Of a stretch of 64,000 nucleotides of DNA, positions 17,273 through 25,719 are shown piece after piece (positions within the stretch are counted from its first letter, which is position 1; each line of letters starts with the position of its first letter). The translations under genes and the position numbers were made by a program. The stretch spans positions 2,167,001-2,231,000 of the forward strand of contig NZ_AP014690.1 of the NCBI RefSeq assembly GCF_001547995.1. The letters are read 5' to 3'. Under the pieces are notes generated by a model. That model saw only the letters and a program-made list of their open reading frames with translations, was not told where the DNA came from and did no database searches. Origin of the DNA: Asaia bogorensis NBRC 16594. Lineage in GTDB: Bacteria > Pseudomonadota > Alphaproteobacteria > Acetobacterales > Acetobacteraceae.

Positions 17273-20200
17273 CTATTTGGCGAGTTGACGCATGACGCCG
17301 GGTAAAAGCATGGCGAATGGATTGATCGACAGATCCGGATTTCCCGCCGTCCCCTTGACCGTAAAGGTCGCGGCAAGAAAGCCACCCCCTTTTTCCGGCG
17401 AGAACAACTTGCCCACATTCGGCAGCCGCCCCGGTGCCGCGTTAAGACCAAAAATAGGCACGACTGTCCCGCGCAGATCGAGCCCGCCCTTGTCGAGATC
17501 GATCTTGCCTTCCAGCGTGGCCCCGAGCGCCGGGTTGCCAAGATGCCCCTCATGAATGGTCATGACGTCATCCCGCACCCTGATCGGCAGATGAAGATGC
17601 TGAACCTCAAACCGGTCATGGCTGGCCTGAGACCAGTTGAAAACAGAAAGATGGGTAGCCGCTGTCAGTGCCGCTGGTGGCTGCCTGAACGCAAAGGGTG
17701 AGACAGAAATCATCCCTTTGAAAGGCGGAACGCGCCCCGTATCGCCGTCTCCAACCTGACCGGAAATCTGCGCACGCCCGCCCTCAAGACGATCCGTCAT
17801 ACCGGTTTCGTTCAGAAGCCGACCGAGATTATCAATACGGAGCATGAGCTGACGCCCGGCCTCATGCGGGGCAAGATCGAACGCCACGCCAACGGGCCTG
17901 ACCGCTGTGAACCGGGCACGGTCCAGCCGATCATGGCGATGCTCCAGATGCGCGGTCACACCTCCCAGAAATTTCTGCGCGTTGTAGAACAGGCGGTCGG
18001 TTGCAATATCGACAGTCCAGTCCTGACCTGCTGGCGCCGTACTTTTGCCTGACGCGCTCTCAGCAGGGCCGCTCGATGCGCTGCCGGTCACCGCACTGCC
18101 GCCCTGCCCCTCCCCGGGCTTTGCATCGTCGCGGTGCAGCAAAGTCGCGATATCGAGGTCCTGCGCATGGATACGCACGGCAATCGCTGCATCGGCCTGT
18201 GCCGGCAGTTCGATCACTGCATCCCCGTTGGAGCGGCCAATCATGAATCCGTTCAGATTGATGGCCTGGACCTGCCCCTCAACCAGTCGGCTGTCGCCCT
18301 CGACATGCAGGTCTGGCCCCTCGGCACTGATGCGATCGAGTGCAACCATCTTGCCATCGCGCAGGCCGATATGGGCAGAAGCCGTGGTCGCGATACCAGC
18401 CGCTTTGCTCCAGACGGGAATCGTCAGGGCTGCCTGGGTGAGATCAAGTGCAAGGTCCAGATTGGCATGGCCATCGAATGCCGCATGATAGTCAGAGACG
18501 AGCTGCGCCGTGCCCTGAAACAGGCCGTTATTGGCTATATGCGCCTTGTTCAGGGCCTGTTCATCGAAAATCGATACGGCATGAACAGTCTCGCGCAGCC
18601 CGCCTGAGCGACTCAGGAAATTCTCGTTCAGCGTGGCATCGGTCGGCACACCATCGAGCAAACCGTGCCCCTGAAGCGCGAGCTTCTTTTCAGTCGCCTC
18701 CAGATTGCCCGACGCCTCGGTAAGCTCCCGCCCCAGAACAACATTGCCAAGGGTGACGTGGTCAAACCGCGCCCGTGCATTGACGTGGATCTGGTCATTC
18801 TCGATATGCGACGAAAGCGGCAGCGTGATGGTTTCGCTCACTTTCACCGCACCTGCTGGATGCGTAAACGGCAGTGGATGCCGCGAGAGCAGATGCAGCC
18901 TTGGATGGGCAAGCAGGGTGGCACAGGCCCCCAGATCGCAGGAGAGATCGAGCGCTATCGTGCCGGTCTGATCATGGGCAAAAAGATCGCTGATCAACAT
19001 CGACCCACCATCGAGATGGATGAGACCGGCATGGGCCGCATCGGATGCGGGCTGGGTGCCATGCAGAAAGTCGATGCGAAGGACATCCGGGGCAGCAAAG
19101 CTGAAACGCGCGGCGACATCACGTGCGGGCGGCACGGGCCGAAGCCAGTTCACGGTTGCATGCTCGATGGTCAGGGACGCATCGGTTTTACGGGGGCGTA
19201 GCTGGTCCCAGCCCGCGTCACTGCCGAGAACGGCATCGAGATGCAGCGAATCTGTCGTACCGGCGCTCAGATTATTGGTGACCCAGCGGCGCGCGCCCTT
19301 CATCAGGAAGCGTGGCCAGATGGAACCCAGATGGGGCACATCGAGCGGCGTCGCCGTGAGGGAAACTCCCCCTGAAATCTGCCGGGCAGAGCGAAGCGAG
19401 TCTGCCTCAAGATGGCCCTGCGCCTGGAATGTGTCGGTTCTGCCTGCATCATCGACGAGCGCGATAGCGGCCTCGCTCCTGTCGACGACAAGGCGCCCCG
19501 CAGGCAGGGCGATATGGGCGGAGACATGACCCGACTCCACGTTCAGAGGGTCGCCTCCTGACTGATCGACTTTGCCCTTGCCGAGAGAGAGGGCGACCTG
19601 CCCTTGCGTGACCGGGATATCCTGAAGTGGCCCAGCGCCAGAAAGGTGTGGCGTTCCTGTGCTGCCCCTGACCAGAAAAAAGGCCTGCAATCCGACCGGC
19701 ACATGCCAATCACCGGCATAGGGAACGAAACCGCGCAGCACATCGGGGGTGAAAGGGGTGACTGTCACGCGCCACGAAAGCCCCTCCGCCACGGGTGCAC
19801 TCGCGGCGCTTAAGCTGATCGGCGGTTCATGACCCGGGCCCACCTTGCCCTCGACCAACCCGGTCCATGCATAATCGGCTGTCCGTGGATCGTGATGCAG
19901 CGCGACCTTTTCAAGAAGCAGCGTGGCATCGGCACGATCGGCATAGGCTCCCATACCATTGGGTGACAGCGCGTGGCGAAGCTGCACCGCAACAGCAGTC
20001 AGGTCGAGTGCCGCAAAATGGTCGAGTGAAAGTGGATTAGCGGCGTTTTTGCGATGTCGCGCGTCAGGCCAATCCAGATCGATCGATCCGTCTTCATGAC
20101 GGTCGAGGATAATCCGTCCCGATTGTGCGGCAAGACGTGTGGGCTCGACACGCCCGCGTAGCAAAGGCCTCATGCGCAAGGCCAGGTCGACCTGCGACAG

Positions 20201-20530
20201 GGCCAGCGTTGCGCTGCCATCCTTGCGCAGAATACGCAGATCCTGCGCCTTGAGCACAAGTTCAGGATGAACATGACGCAGGCCGGGCTGCCAGCTCAGG
20301 AACAGACGCCCCCAGCTCAACCTGCCGGCGGGGTGGCCCGTCTCATTACTGGCCTGGATTGCTACGGGCGCAAAGCGTGAGGCGACGGCTGTGACATCCA
20401 GCGGGCCAAGCGACAAACGCCACAGAAGTGCCAGCCCAGCCACCGCAATGATGGCGACCGGCGTTACAACAATGAGCGTCCCGAGACGGAACGCCCGCCA
20501 GGACGCACGATGGAAGGGATCGTGCGGCAC
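17273..20530 (-). CDS. YhdP-like large AsmA-family protein (DUF3971-type)
   Basis: A 1085-residue protein with one N-terminal membrane anchor (about residues 15-40, LIVVTPVAIIAVAGLALLW) and a huge periplasmic beta-rich region. The layout and the C-terminal text (VVPIFGLNAAPGRLPNVGKLF, FTVKGTAGNPDLSINPFAMLLPG) match the YhdP/TamB/AsmA-like lipid-transport superfamily, whose members move phospholipids to the outer membrane. Residues around 800-830 are a Gly/Ser-rich linker. The start is a GTG 15 nt after the bcp stop, so the two genes probably form an operon. It is the second AsmA-like giant within 9 kb. Confidence 0.85.
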   Translation of the reverse strand: MPHDPFHRASWRAFRLGTLIVVTPVAIIAVAGLALLWRLSLGPLDVTAVASRFAPVAIQASNETGHPAGRLSWGRLFLSWQPGLRHVHPELVLKAQDLRILRKDGSATLALSQVDLALRMRPLLRGRVEPTRLAAQSGRIILDRHEDGSIDLDWPDARHRKNAANPLSLDHFAALDLTAVAVQLRHALSPNGMGAYADRADATLLLEKVALHHDPRTADYAWTGLVEGKVGPGHEPPISLSAASAPVAEGLSWRVTVTPFTPDVLRGFVPYAGDWHVPVGLQAFFLVRGSTGTPHLSGAGPLQDIPVTQGQVALSLGKGKVDQSGGDPLNVESGHVSAHIALPAGRLVVDRSEAAIALVDDAGRTDTFQAQGHLEADSLRSARQISGGVSLTATPLDVPHLGSIWPRFLMKGARRWVTNNLSAGTTDSLHLDAVLGSDAGWDQLRPRKTDASLTIEHATVNWLRPVPPARDVAARFSFAAPDVLRIDFLHGTQPASDAAHAGLIHLDGGSMLISDLFAHDQTGTIALDLSCDLGACATLLAHPRLHLLSRHPLPFTHPAGAVKVSETITLPLSSHIENDQIHVNARARFDHVTLGNVVLGRELTEASGNLEATEKKLALQGHGLLDGVPTDATLNENFLSRSGGLRETVHAVSIFDEQALNKAHIANNGLFQGTAQLVSDYHAAFDGHANLDLALDLTQAALTIPVWSKAAGIATTASAHIGLRDGKMVALDRISAEGPDLHVEGDSRLVEGQVQAINLNGFMIGRSNGDAVIELPAQADAAIAVRIHAQDLDIATLLHRDDAKPGEGQGGSAVTGSASSGPAESASGKSTAPAGQDWTVDIATDRLFYNAQKFLGGVTAHLEHRHDRLDRARFTAVRPVGVAFDLAPHEAGRQLMLRIDNLGRLLNETGMTDRLEGGRAQISGQVGDGDTGRVPPFKGMISVSPFAFRQPPAALTAATHLSVFNWSQASHDRFEVQHLHLPIRVRDDVMTIHEGHLGNPALGATLEGKIDLDKGGLDLRGTVVPIFGLNAAPGRLPNVGKLFSPEKGGGFLAATFTVKGTAGNPDLSINPFAMLLPGVMRQLAK

Positions 20531-20545
20531 TATATCCGAAAAACG

Positions 20546-21007
20546 CTACAGTTCAGCGGCGGCTTCAGTCACCAGCGCCACATGCTCTGCTGGCTTGACC
20601 TTGCGCCAGAGGGCCCGGATGACACCCTCGGCATCGACCAGGAACGAGCTGCGTTCCATGCCGAAATAGGTCTTGCCATACATGGTTTTCTCAACCCACG
20701 TGCCGTACTCGTCGGCAAGCTTGTGGTCCGCATCGCTGACCAGCGTGAAATCCAGCCCGTATTTCCGGGCGAAGCGTTCAAGCTTTTCAACCGGATCGGG
20801 GCTGACCCCGATCACACGAAGACCAAGCGAACTGAGCGTCTGCTTTTGATCGCGCAGGTCGCAAGCCTGGGTCGTGCAACCGGGTGTATCGGCCTTCGGA
20901 TAGAAATACAGCAGATAAGGCTGCCCATTCAGGGCTTCGCTTTCGACAACCTGACCAGTTGCATCAGGCAAGGAGAAAGCGGGGGCCCTGTCACCAATGG
21001 AGACCAT
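20546..21007 (-). CDS. bcp: Thioredoxin-dependent thiol peroxidase (Bcp/PrxQ)
   Basis: A 153-residue cytoplasmic peroxiredoxin that reduces hydroperoxides with thioredoxin as electron donor. The active-site text FYPKADTPGCTTQACD gives the peroxidatic C44 and, five residues later, the PrxQ-type resolving C49. GVSPDPVEKLERFARKY and the MYGKTYFGMERSSFLVD segment are typical. Length fits the family. It is 15 nt upstream of the YhdP-like gene. Confidence 0.95.
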   Translation of the reverse strand: MVSIGDRAPAFSLPDATGQVVESEALNGQPYLLYFYPKADTPGCTTQACDLRDQKQTLSSLGLRVIGVSPDPVEKLERFARKYGLDFTLVSDADHKLADEYGTWVEKTMYGKTYFGMERSSFLVDAEGVIRALWRKVKPAEHVALVTEAAAEL

Positions 21008-21029
21008 GATGGATGCTTAGCCTTTGAAC

Positions 21030-21407
21030 TCAGTATGCCGGATAGGCGGGATAAGACGGATAAACTGCAACCGGCGGCGGGTAAACCACCCGCGGAGGCG
21101 GCTGATACACAACCGGCGGCGGGGGCGGCGCATAGACCACCGGGGGTGGCGGCGGTGCCACATAGGGCCGTGCAATCGCGCCGATTACGGCACCACCGAC
21201 AAGACCGCCAACGAGGCCGCCAACGAAGGCATTACCGCCGCGATGCCAGCCGCGATCACCGCGCCAGCCGCCACCGCGCCAGCCACCGCCGCCGTGCCAG
21301 CCGGGACCACCCCAGCCTGGGCCGGGATGAGCCTGTGCCAGTGGAGCGCCTCCCATGAGGCCGATCAGGGGCAGAGCCGCAAGGCCAATTTTCAGGATTT
21401 GACGCAT
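21030..21407 (-). CDS. Secreted Gly/Pro-rich protein with a glycine-zipper segment
   Basis: A 125-residue protein with a clear signal peptide (MRQILKIGLAALPLIGLMGG, then APLAQA cleavage). The mature part has three zones: a Gly/Trp/His/Arg-rich zone (GWHGGGGWRGGGWRGDRGW), a glycine-zipper-like hydrophobic zone (GGLVGGLVGGAVIGAIA), and a tail of PPPPPVVY-type repeats ending PAYPAY. This composition is seen in many small envelope proteins of acetic acid bacteria and other alphaproteobacteria; function unknown. A strong AGGAGG lies 7 nt before the ATG. It ends 22 nt upstream of bcp on the same strand. Confidence 0.75.
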   Translation of the reverse strand: MRQILKIGLAALPLIGLMGGAPLAQAHPGPGWGGPGWHGGGGWRGGGWRGDRGWHRGGNAFVGGLVGGLVGGAVIGAIARPYVAPPPPPVVYAPPPPPVVYQPPPRVVYPPPVAVYPSYPAYPAY

Positions 21408-21776
21408 GAAGAAACCTCCTCGTCAGATCGGCCTGAAACGAGTGGCCGATCCGATATCCAGTTTATACCATCCATATGGTGTCGATTTTGGGACCAAACA
21501 GGACCAAAACCGGGCTAGAATGTAACATAATCGCGCAGACGCATTGATGGATCCCGTGGCGGGCATGGCCGTAACAAAAAAGGGGCTTGCCTACGAGGCT
21601 GCCCCTTTTTTGCGCTTTATCTGCCGGTCAGAGCGGCGGATGACCAGCCCGTTTGGGTATCGCCATCGCTGGTGATCTGATTGGGCCCACCCGGAGGCCG
21701 GAGCCTCTGAAACCCAGCGGCATCCTGGGGCACGCAGGCAGGTCGTCCCGTAACAAGAGGTACAGTTCGCTTCCCC
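21408..21776. other. Intergenic region holding a bidirectional terminator
   Basis: These 369 nt separate the Gly/Pro-rich gene from the paralogous pair. They contain the terminator at 21576-21611. A 65-codon minus-strand frame at 21617-21811 overlaps the paralogue stop, lacks family features and I do not call it. I see no RNA gene here. Confidence 0.6.
21576..21611. terminator. Rho-independent terminator, symmetrical
   Basis: AAAAAAGGGGC (21576-21586) pairs with GCCCCTTTTTT (21601-21611) around a 14-nt loop in which AGCC/GGCT can extend the stem. On the minus strand it reads as stem plus T-run and would end transcription from the paralogous secreted-protein genes upstream. Confidence 0.88.
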
Positions 21777-22421
21777 CTACTGATGATCAACCTGTATGGG
21801 TTTGGCCTCATGGAAGCCTTCCGGCTCCCTGAAGATTTCTGGCCCTTGGGCAGTCATCGCGTAGGAAAGCGCCTTGATCACCTCCAGACCGTTATGGCTC
21901 GCGGATAACAGGACGCCGTTGTCATCGTAGCAGAAATCGCCGACCTGACCATCTGTGTCCGTGGTGGTCCAGTGTGTGCATCCCTGCCCCGCGACACGAT
22001 CCTGCGTCCCGCGCTGCCAGTGACCGGCAGCCGGAGTGCCTGGCGGCGCGAACTGCGCATCCGGTGCACCGGAGACCGTGTAGGTTTTCGTACGCGTATC
22101 GATCACGGAAAGACGATGTGCCTTGTAATCCGTCAGCATGATGAGCCCGGTCGTCTCCATATCGAGACGCTGCTGCCAATGGGCAGCGTTCCAGCGCATG
22201 CGCTGGCGATAGGCCTGACCATCGGGCCCCGTGGCTTCGTAGGTGACGTCCACATCCACACGAGGTGTGACATAAGGCGTTGCCTGCACGTCTTGAGCGT
22301 GCGCCATGCCGAAATGGCCGCTCAGACCGAGCGCACCAGCAGAGAGGGTAGCCAGCACCGCCCTGCGTAGCGCGGCGGGTGCTCTATCACGCAGGCTGAC
22401 CTTGAGCGATTGTTGGCTCAT
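21777..22421 (-). CDS. Secreted protein, second of a tandem paralogous pair
   Basis: A 214-residue protein with a long twin-basic-looking N-terminus (LRDRAPAALRRAVLATLSAG) and a signal-type cleavage site MAHAQ-D. The mature chain resembles its upstream neighbour: DVDVTYEATGPDG followed by a MRWN...RLDMETTG...YKAHRLSVIDTRTKTYTV block, a middle two-cysteine segment (GQGCTHWTTTD, GDFCYDDNGVLL), and GLEVIKALSY. The fold looks like a beta-rich periplasmic protein. Function unknown. The ATG overlaps the neighbour's stop by 4 nt. Confidence 0.65.
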   Translation of the reverse strand: MSQQSLKVSLRDRAPAALRRAVLATLSAGALGLSGHFGMAHAQDVQATPYVTPRVDVDVTYEATGPDGQAYRQRMRWNAAHWQQRLDMETTGLIMLTDYKAHRLSVIDTRTKTYTVSGAPDAQFAPPGTPAAGHWQRGTQDRVAGQGCTHWTTTDTDGQVGDFCYDDNGVLLSASHNGLEVIKALSYAMTAQGPEIFREPEGFHEAKPIQVDHQ

Positions 22422-23065
22422 CTGGGCGCCGCAGAGCTCTGCGGGCCAGCGCCATGCGGAATGGGCATCTGCGCCGTGATCTGCTGATAATCGGCAGGCG
22501 GCTGGAACTGGGTATCGGCAACCGGGCCGTAAGTCACCTTCTGGGCTTCAAGCTTGCCATGCAGCCCGTCTGCATCCACGCCTTCCTCGCTCAGGATAAC
22601 GCCGTCCTCGGTCACGCAGGCTGCCGCTTTGCCGTGGGTCGTCGTGATGGTCCACTTGTTGCAGACAAGCCCGGCCACCGTTGCGGTACCATCCGGCGCA
22701 TATTGCATGGACATGTCGAGCATGAACGGGTTGCGCAGGCCATGCTTGGGGGCAAAACTCGTATAGACGCGCTGCTTATGCATGATCAGCGTCACGCGCT
22801 GGGCGGGACGATCGAGAATGGTCGAACCTGCATGGTCGGGCGAATCGATGCGAAGCTTGTCGCCCTCAGCCTTGAACTGCACGATGGCCTGTACCGGCTG
22901 GGGCATTTTCTCGGGCTGGACGGAATAGACCACCGTCACGTCACGCGCTGGCGAAAGCCGGGGGTGGGCGCCCGTGCCTTCCTGCGCCAGCGCCGTGGCG
23001 GCACCGGCCGTCATTGACAGGGCCAGCGACAGTAACGCCGCATTTCTTACATCGAATACCGACAT
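22418..23065 (-). CDS. Secreted protein, first of a tandem paralogous pair
   Basis: A 215-residue protein with a signal peptide (LLSLALSMTAGAATALAQ, cleavage before EG). Blocks shared with the downstream paralogue are DVTVVYSVQPE, KLRIDSPDHAGSTILDRPAQRV then TLIMHKQRVYTSF, the two-cysteine segment GLVCNKWTITTTHGKAAACV followed by TEDGVILS, and GLHGKLEAQKV. The conserved plan (beta strands, then CxxW/C..DDGVLLS) suggests gene duplication with divergence. A strong AAGGAGGGAA precedes the ATG. Function unknown; periplasmic location inferred. Confidence 0.65.
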   Translation of the reverse strand: MSVFDVRNAALLSLALSMTAGAATALAQEGTGAHPRLSPARDVTVVYSVQPEKMPQPVQAIVQFKAEGDKLRIDSPDHAGSTILDRPAQRVTLIMHKQRVYTSFAPKHGLRNPFMLDMSMQYAPDGTATVAGLVCNKWTITTTHGKAAACVTEDGVILSEEGVDADGLHGKLEAQKVTYGPVADTQFQPPADYQQITAQMPIPHGAGPQSSAAPR

Positions 23066-23085
23066 GGTGTTCCCTCCTTCATGCC

Positions 23086-23748
23086 TCAGCGAGCCTCTAT
23101 ACCATCGCGCAGACGGATGACTTCATCTCGAAGTCTGCCCAGTGAAACATCCTTGTTCCACGATGCCTCAATCCCGAGGGCATGGTCCAGTAGCAAGCGA
23201 TAGGCGTGGTCTGGAACGGTCAGGCAGCCGAATGTTTCCAGATGCCGTGTGGGAAACTGGGTATCGAGCAGGGCGAAACCCGCAAGGCGCAGTGTAGCGA
23301 CGAGATGCACTAGCGCGATCTTGGACGCATCCGAGCAGAGCGAGAACATGCTCTCACCAAAGTAAGCCCCGCCGATCTGAATCCCGTATAGCCCGCCAAC
23401 CAACACATCGTCGCGCCATGTCTCGATGGAATGGGCATAACCAAGCTGGTGCAGCAGGGTATATCTGGCCTGGATACGCCCGCTGATCCACGTCTCGTCA
23501 CGGCAGGGGGTTTCAGCACAGAGGCGAATGACATCATCGAAACAACGATCGGTCGTCACCTCAAATCCGCCCTGCAACGCCGTGCGCGCCAGACGGCGCG
23601 AAAGGTGGAACCGGCAATCCAGCGGCAGAACGCCACGCTCATGCGGACGATGCCAGCTGATCTCACTTGCGTCGCGCCCGTCCGACATAGGAAAAATGCC
23701 GTTGCGGTACGCCTCGATGAGAAGCTCCGGTGTGATCGGATCCGTCAT
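23086..23748 (-). CDS. aat: Leucyl/phenylalanyl-tRNA-protein transferase
   Basis: A 220-residue cytoplasmic enzyme that transfers Leu or Phe from tRNA to N-terminal Arg/Lys of proteins, making them ClpS/ClpAP substrates in the N-end rule pathway. Diagnostic text: AYRNGIFPM at the N-terminus, ISWHRPHERGVLPLD, GYAHSIETW, GLYGIQIGGAYFGESMFS, and LLDTQFPTRHLETFG. Length is normal. It lies 20 nt upstream of the paralogous pair on the same strand, so it may head that transcript. Confidence 0.95.
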   Translation of the reverse strand: MTDPITPELLIEAYRNGIFPMSDGRDASEISWHRPHERGVLPLDCRFHLSRRLARTALQGGFEVTTDRCFDDVIRLCAETPCRDETWISGRIQARYTLLHQLGYAHSIETWRDDVLVGGLYGIQIGGAYFGESMFSLCSDASKIALVHLVATLRLAGFALLDTQFPTRHLETFGCLTVPDHAYRLLLDHALGIEASWNKDVSLGRLRDEVIRLRDGIEAR

Positions 23749-23909
23749 CCCCTGTCCTGCTTTACAGTTTCAACGCAGCCTGAAGCGTCTCCGGCAAGCC
23801 TCATGTCAGCCATCTCCGGCAACTCTTCTGCAAGCCGGGATTTGTCATGGCCAGACAATGCAGCACCATGATAGGCGATCTGTCATCGCATCCTGCCGGG
23901 AGGTTCACC

Positions 23910-24074
23910 ATGCCACTGACTTTTGTCTATCTCATCGGCATCGCGCTCAGCGCCGTGCTCGCGCTCGTAGCCCCACATTATCGCGGCCTCTGCTTCGTCA
24001 TGACCGCCATCTTCTCATTGCAGATCGTTCCGGTCGGGTTGCTGGAGACCTTTACCTCCCCTCGTGAGCGCTGA
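23910..24074 (+). CDS. Small hydrophobic membrane protein
   Basis: A 54-residue protein with two probable transmembrane helices (TFVYLIGIALSAVLALVAP and CFVMTAIFSLQIVPVGLL) and a basic tail. GGGAGG lies 8 nt before the ATG at 23910; the frame runs further upstream without a comparable site. No family recognised. It is convergent with the EcsC gene. Confidence 0.5.
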   Translation: MPLTFVYLIGIALSAVLALVAPHYRGLCFVMTAIFSLQIVPVGLLETFTSPRER

Positions 24075-24121
24075 CCTCACGCGAGGCACGAAGGCCCCGT
24101 TCTCGTCAGTCTGACCCGGGA

Positions 24122-24160
24122 GTGAGAAACGCGCCATGGCACGACGTGGCGTTCTCTCAC
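24122..24160. terminator. Hairpin between convergent genes, possible terminator
   Basis: GTGAGA-AACGC (24122-24132) pairs with GCGTT-c-TCTCAC (24149-24160) with one bulged C. It lies between two convergent stop codons. There is no T-run on either strand, so termination is only suggested by position. Confidence 0.4.
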
Positions 24161-24170
24161 CTTACAACCG

Positions 24171-25007
24171 TTAGGCCGATGCGGCGTCAGCGCCTGTCTG
24201 GCGCATATGCTGGGCGGTATCGCGCACGATAGGACCATGCTGACGCTCAAGGCGTCGGATGGTGAAATGCGCCCGGGCGAGCGCCCTATAATGCGAGAGG
24301 AAAGCCGCGTTGAGCGACGCGCCGCAAAGCGCACCGGCAACCGGCACCATCTGCAGGGCAAACTTGCGCGAAAGCCCGATGCCGTAATGTGAAGCGACCT
24401 CCGCAATAAGGAGGACAATCGGCTTGCCTCGCATCAGGGCACGGGCAGAGAAGAAGCCCAGCTCGCTCTCATCGGCGTTCTGACCCGCAAGAAATCCCTT
24501 CAGGGCAAACACTTCGAGACAGGCGCGGCGGGTTTCGTCATCGCTCAGATCCTCACCCTCTTCACGGGCGATGCGGGCAATCTCGCGCATGATGGTGAGT
24601 GTGGTGAAACCGATATCGGGCATCAGCCCGACCACGCCACCGAAACCACCCAGTGCCCCTGAAACAGCAACCGCCGCCTGAGCCGCCGGGTCACGCCATT
24701 TCGGGGCCTTGGTCACCGATTCCTGCGTCATGCCGAGCACTGCAATATCGAAAGCACGGGCAATCGAGGCTTCAGCCAGACCCTGAAGCTTTGTCTGGAT
24801 CGCCGGGGCCATGCCCAGCCCCTGCATGCCGATACGGGTCGCCTGCCCCACAGCGCCACCCATCAGATCCGCTAGGCGCACGAGCACGCCGCGCCCATGT
24901 TCGACCTTGGCCAGAGCCGCCTGGAGCTGGGCGAGCGACTCGCTATCGAGGTTCATCGGGGCGATCTCACCGATTCCGGGGATCGTCGATCCGTTTGCTG
25001 TAGCCAT
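24171..25007 (-). CDS. EcsC family protein
   Basis: A 278-residue protein with the EcsC-family pattern: SGALGGFGGVVGLMPDIGFTTLTIMR, then EIARIAREEGEDLSDDETRRACLEVFALKG, and GIGLSRKFALQMVPVAGALCGASLNAAFL. EcsC itself is encoded with the Bacillus Ecs ABC transporter, but stand-alone proteobacterial members have no settled function. The glycine/alanine-rich segments look membrane-associating. No partner transporter genes are nearby. The ribosome-binding site is weak. Confidence 0.8.
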   Translation of the reverse strand: MATANGSTIPGIGEIAPMNLDSESLAQLQAALAKVEHGRGVLVRLADLMGGAVGQATRIGMQGLGMAPAIQTKLQGLAEASIARAFDIAVLGMTQESVTKAPKWRDPAAQAAVAVSGALGGFGGVVGLMPDIGFTTLTIMREIARIAREEGEDLSDDETRRACLEVFALKGFLAGQNADESELGFFSARALMRGKPIVLLIAEVASHYGIGLSRKFALQMVPVAGALCGASLNAAFLSHYRALARAHFTIRRLERQHGPIVRDTAQHMRQTGADAASA

Positions 25008-25231
25008 GGGTCATGTTCTCCCTGCACTGGCGTTCGGGCCTCGGGCTCCTGCTTTCGCGGGTCGCCTGCACAGCCTGCGCCGAATTCGTTTCATGACGGG
25101 CAACGCCCGACAGGTGCGGCAGTCACCAATAATTGTGACAAAGCCTGTTTTTTTACATCTTACAGGTTCATAGAAAAACGAAACAGACGCGCCCCTGTTA
25201 GCACCCTACAGAGGCAGGCAGGAGCACGGAC

Positions 25232-25714
25232 ATGCCCGGATCACGTTTCACCACCCCACTTACTCGCATTTTCACCGCGTTACTTTTCATGGTGCCATTC
25301 GGTACCGGCATGGCGCTGGCCGATCCGGCCTCGCAGCTCAAGGCGATGGAACACCCCCTCACCCCGGTTGAAAAAGTAGCCCTGCCCGATGGCGGTGCCC
25401 CGCCGCCGCCGCACGGCTATGTCGTGACCGAGGATTTCGACAACTCGCTGCGGGATTATTCCTACAAGGTCCGTGCCCATCCGGCACTGGGTCTGCCAAA
25501 TTCGGAGGCTCATCAGAGCACCCAGATTCCCAATGATGCCCCGTCCCATTTCTCGTTTCTGGGCTGGCCGGTGAAATTCAATGCGCCTGTGCGGCCGCCT
25601 TATACCAACGGGGTCTATCACAACTATGCCGGCTCACCCGGCAACGGTCAGACCGATGTCGTGGCCCAGTCCGATGCGGCAGGCACGGCAATGTGGCACA
25701 ACAACCAGAGGTAA
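25232..25714 (+). CDS. Secreted protein of unknown function
   Basis: A 160-residue protein with a signal peptide (RIFTALLFMVPFGTGMALA, cleavage before DPASQ). The mature chain is polar and proline-rich (GGAPPPPHGY, FNAPVRPPYTNGVYHNYAGSPGNGQTD), with no cysteines and no recognisable domain. AGGAG lies 9 nt before the ATG. It ends 5 nt before the aldehyde dehydrogenase gene, so the two are likely cotranscribed, although the link between a secreted protein and a cytoplasmic enzyme is not obvious. Confidence 0.65.
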   Translation: MPGSRFTTPLTRIFTALLFMVPFGTGMALADPASQLKAMEHPLTPVEKVALPDGGAPPPPHGYVVTEDFDNSLRDYSYKVRAHPALGLPNSEAHQSTQIPNDAPSHFSFLGWPVKFNAPVRPPYTNGVYHNYAGSPGNGQTDVVAQSDAAGTAMWHNNQR

Positions 25715-25719
25715 AGATC

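Noticed and set aside
21617-21811. 65-codon minus-strand frame downstream of the paralogous pair
   Set aside because: It overlaps the end of the upstream gene and has no recognisable features.
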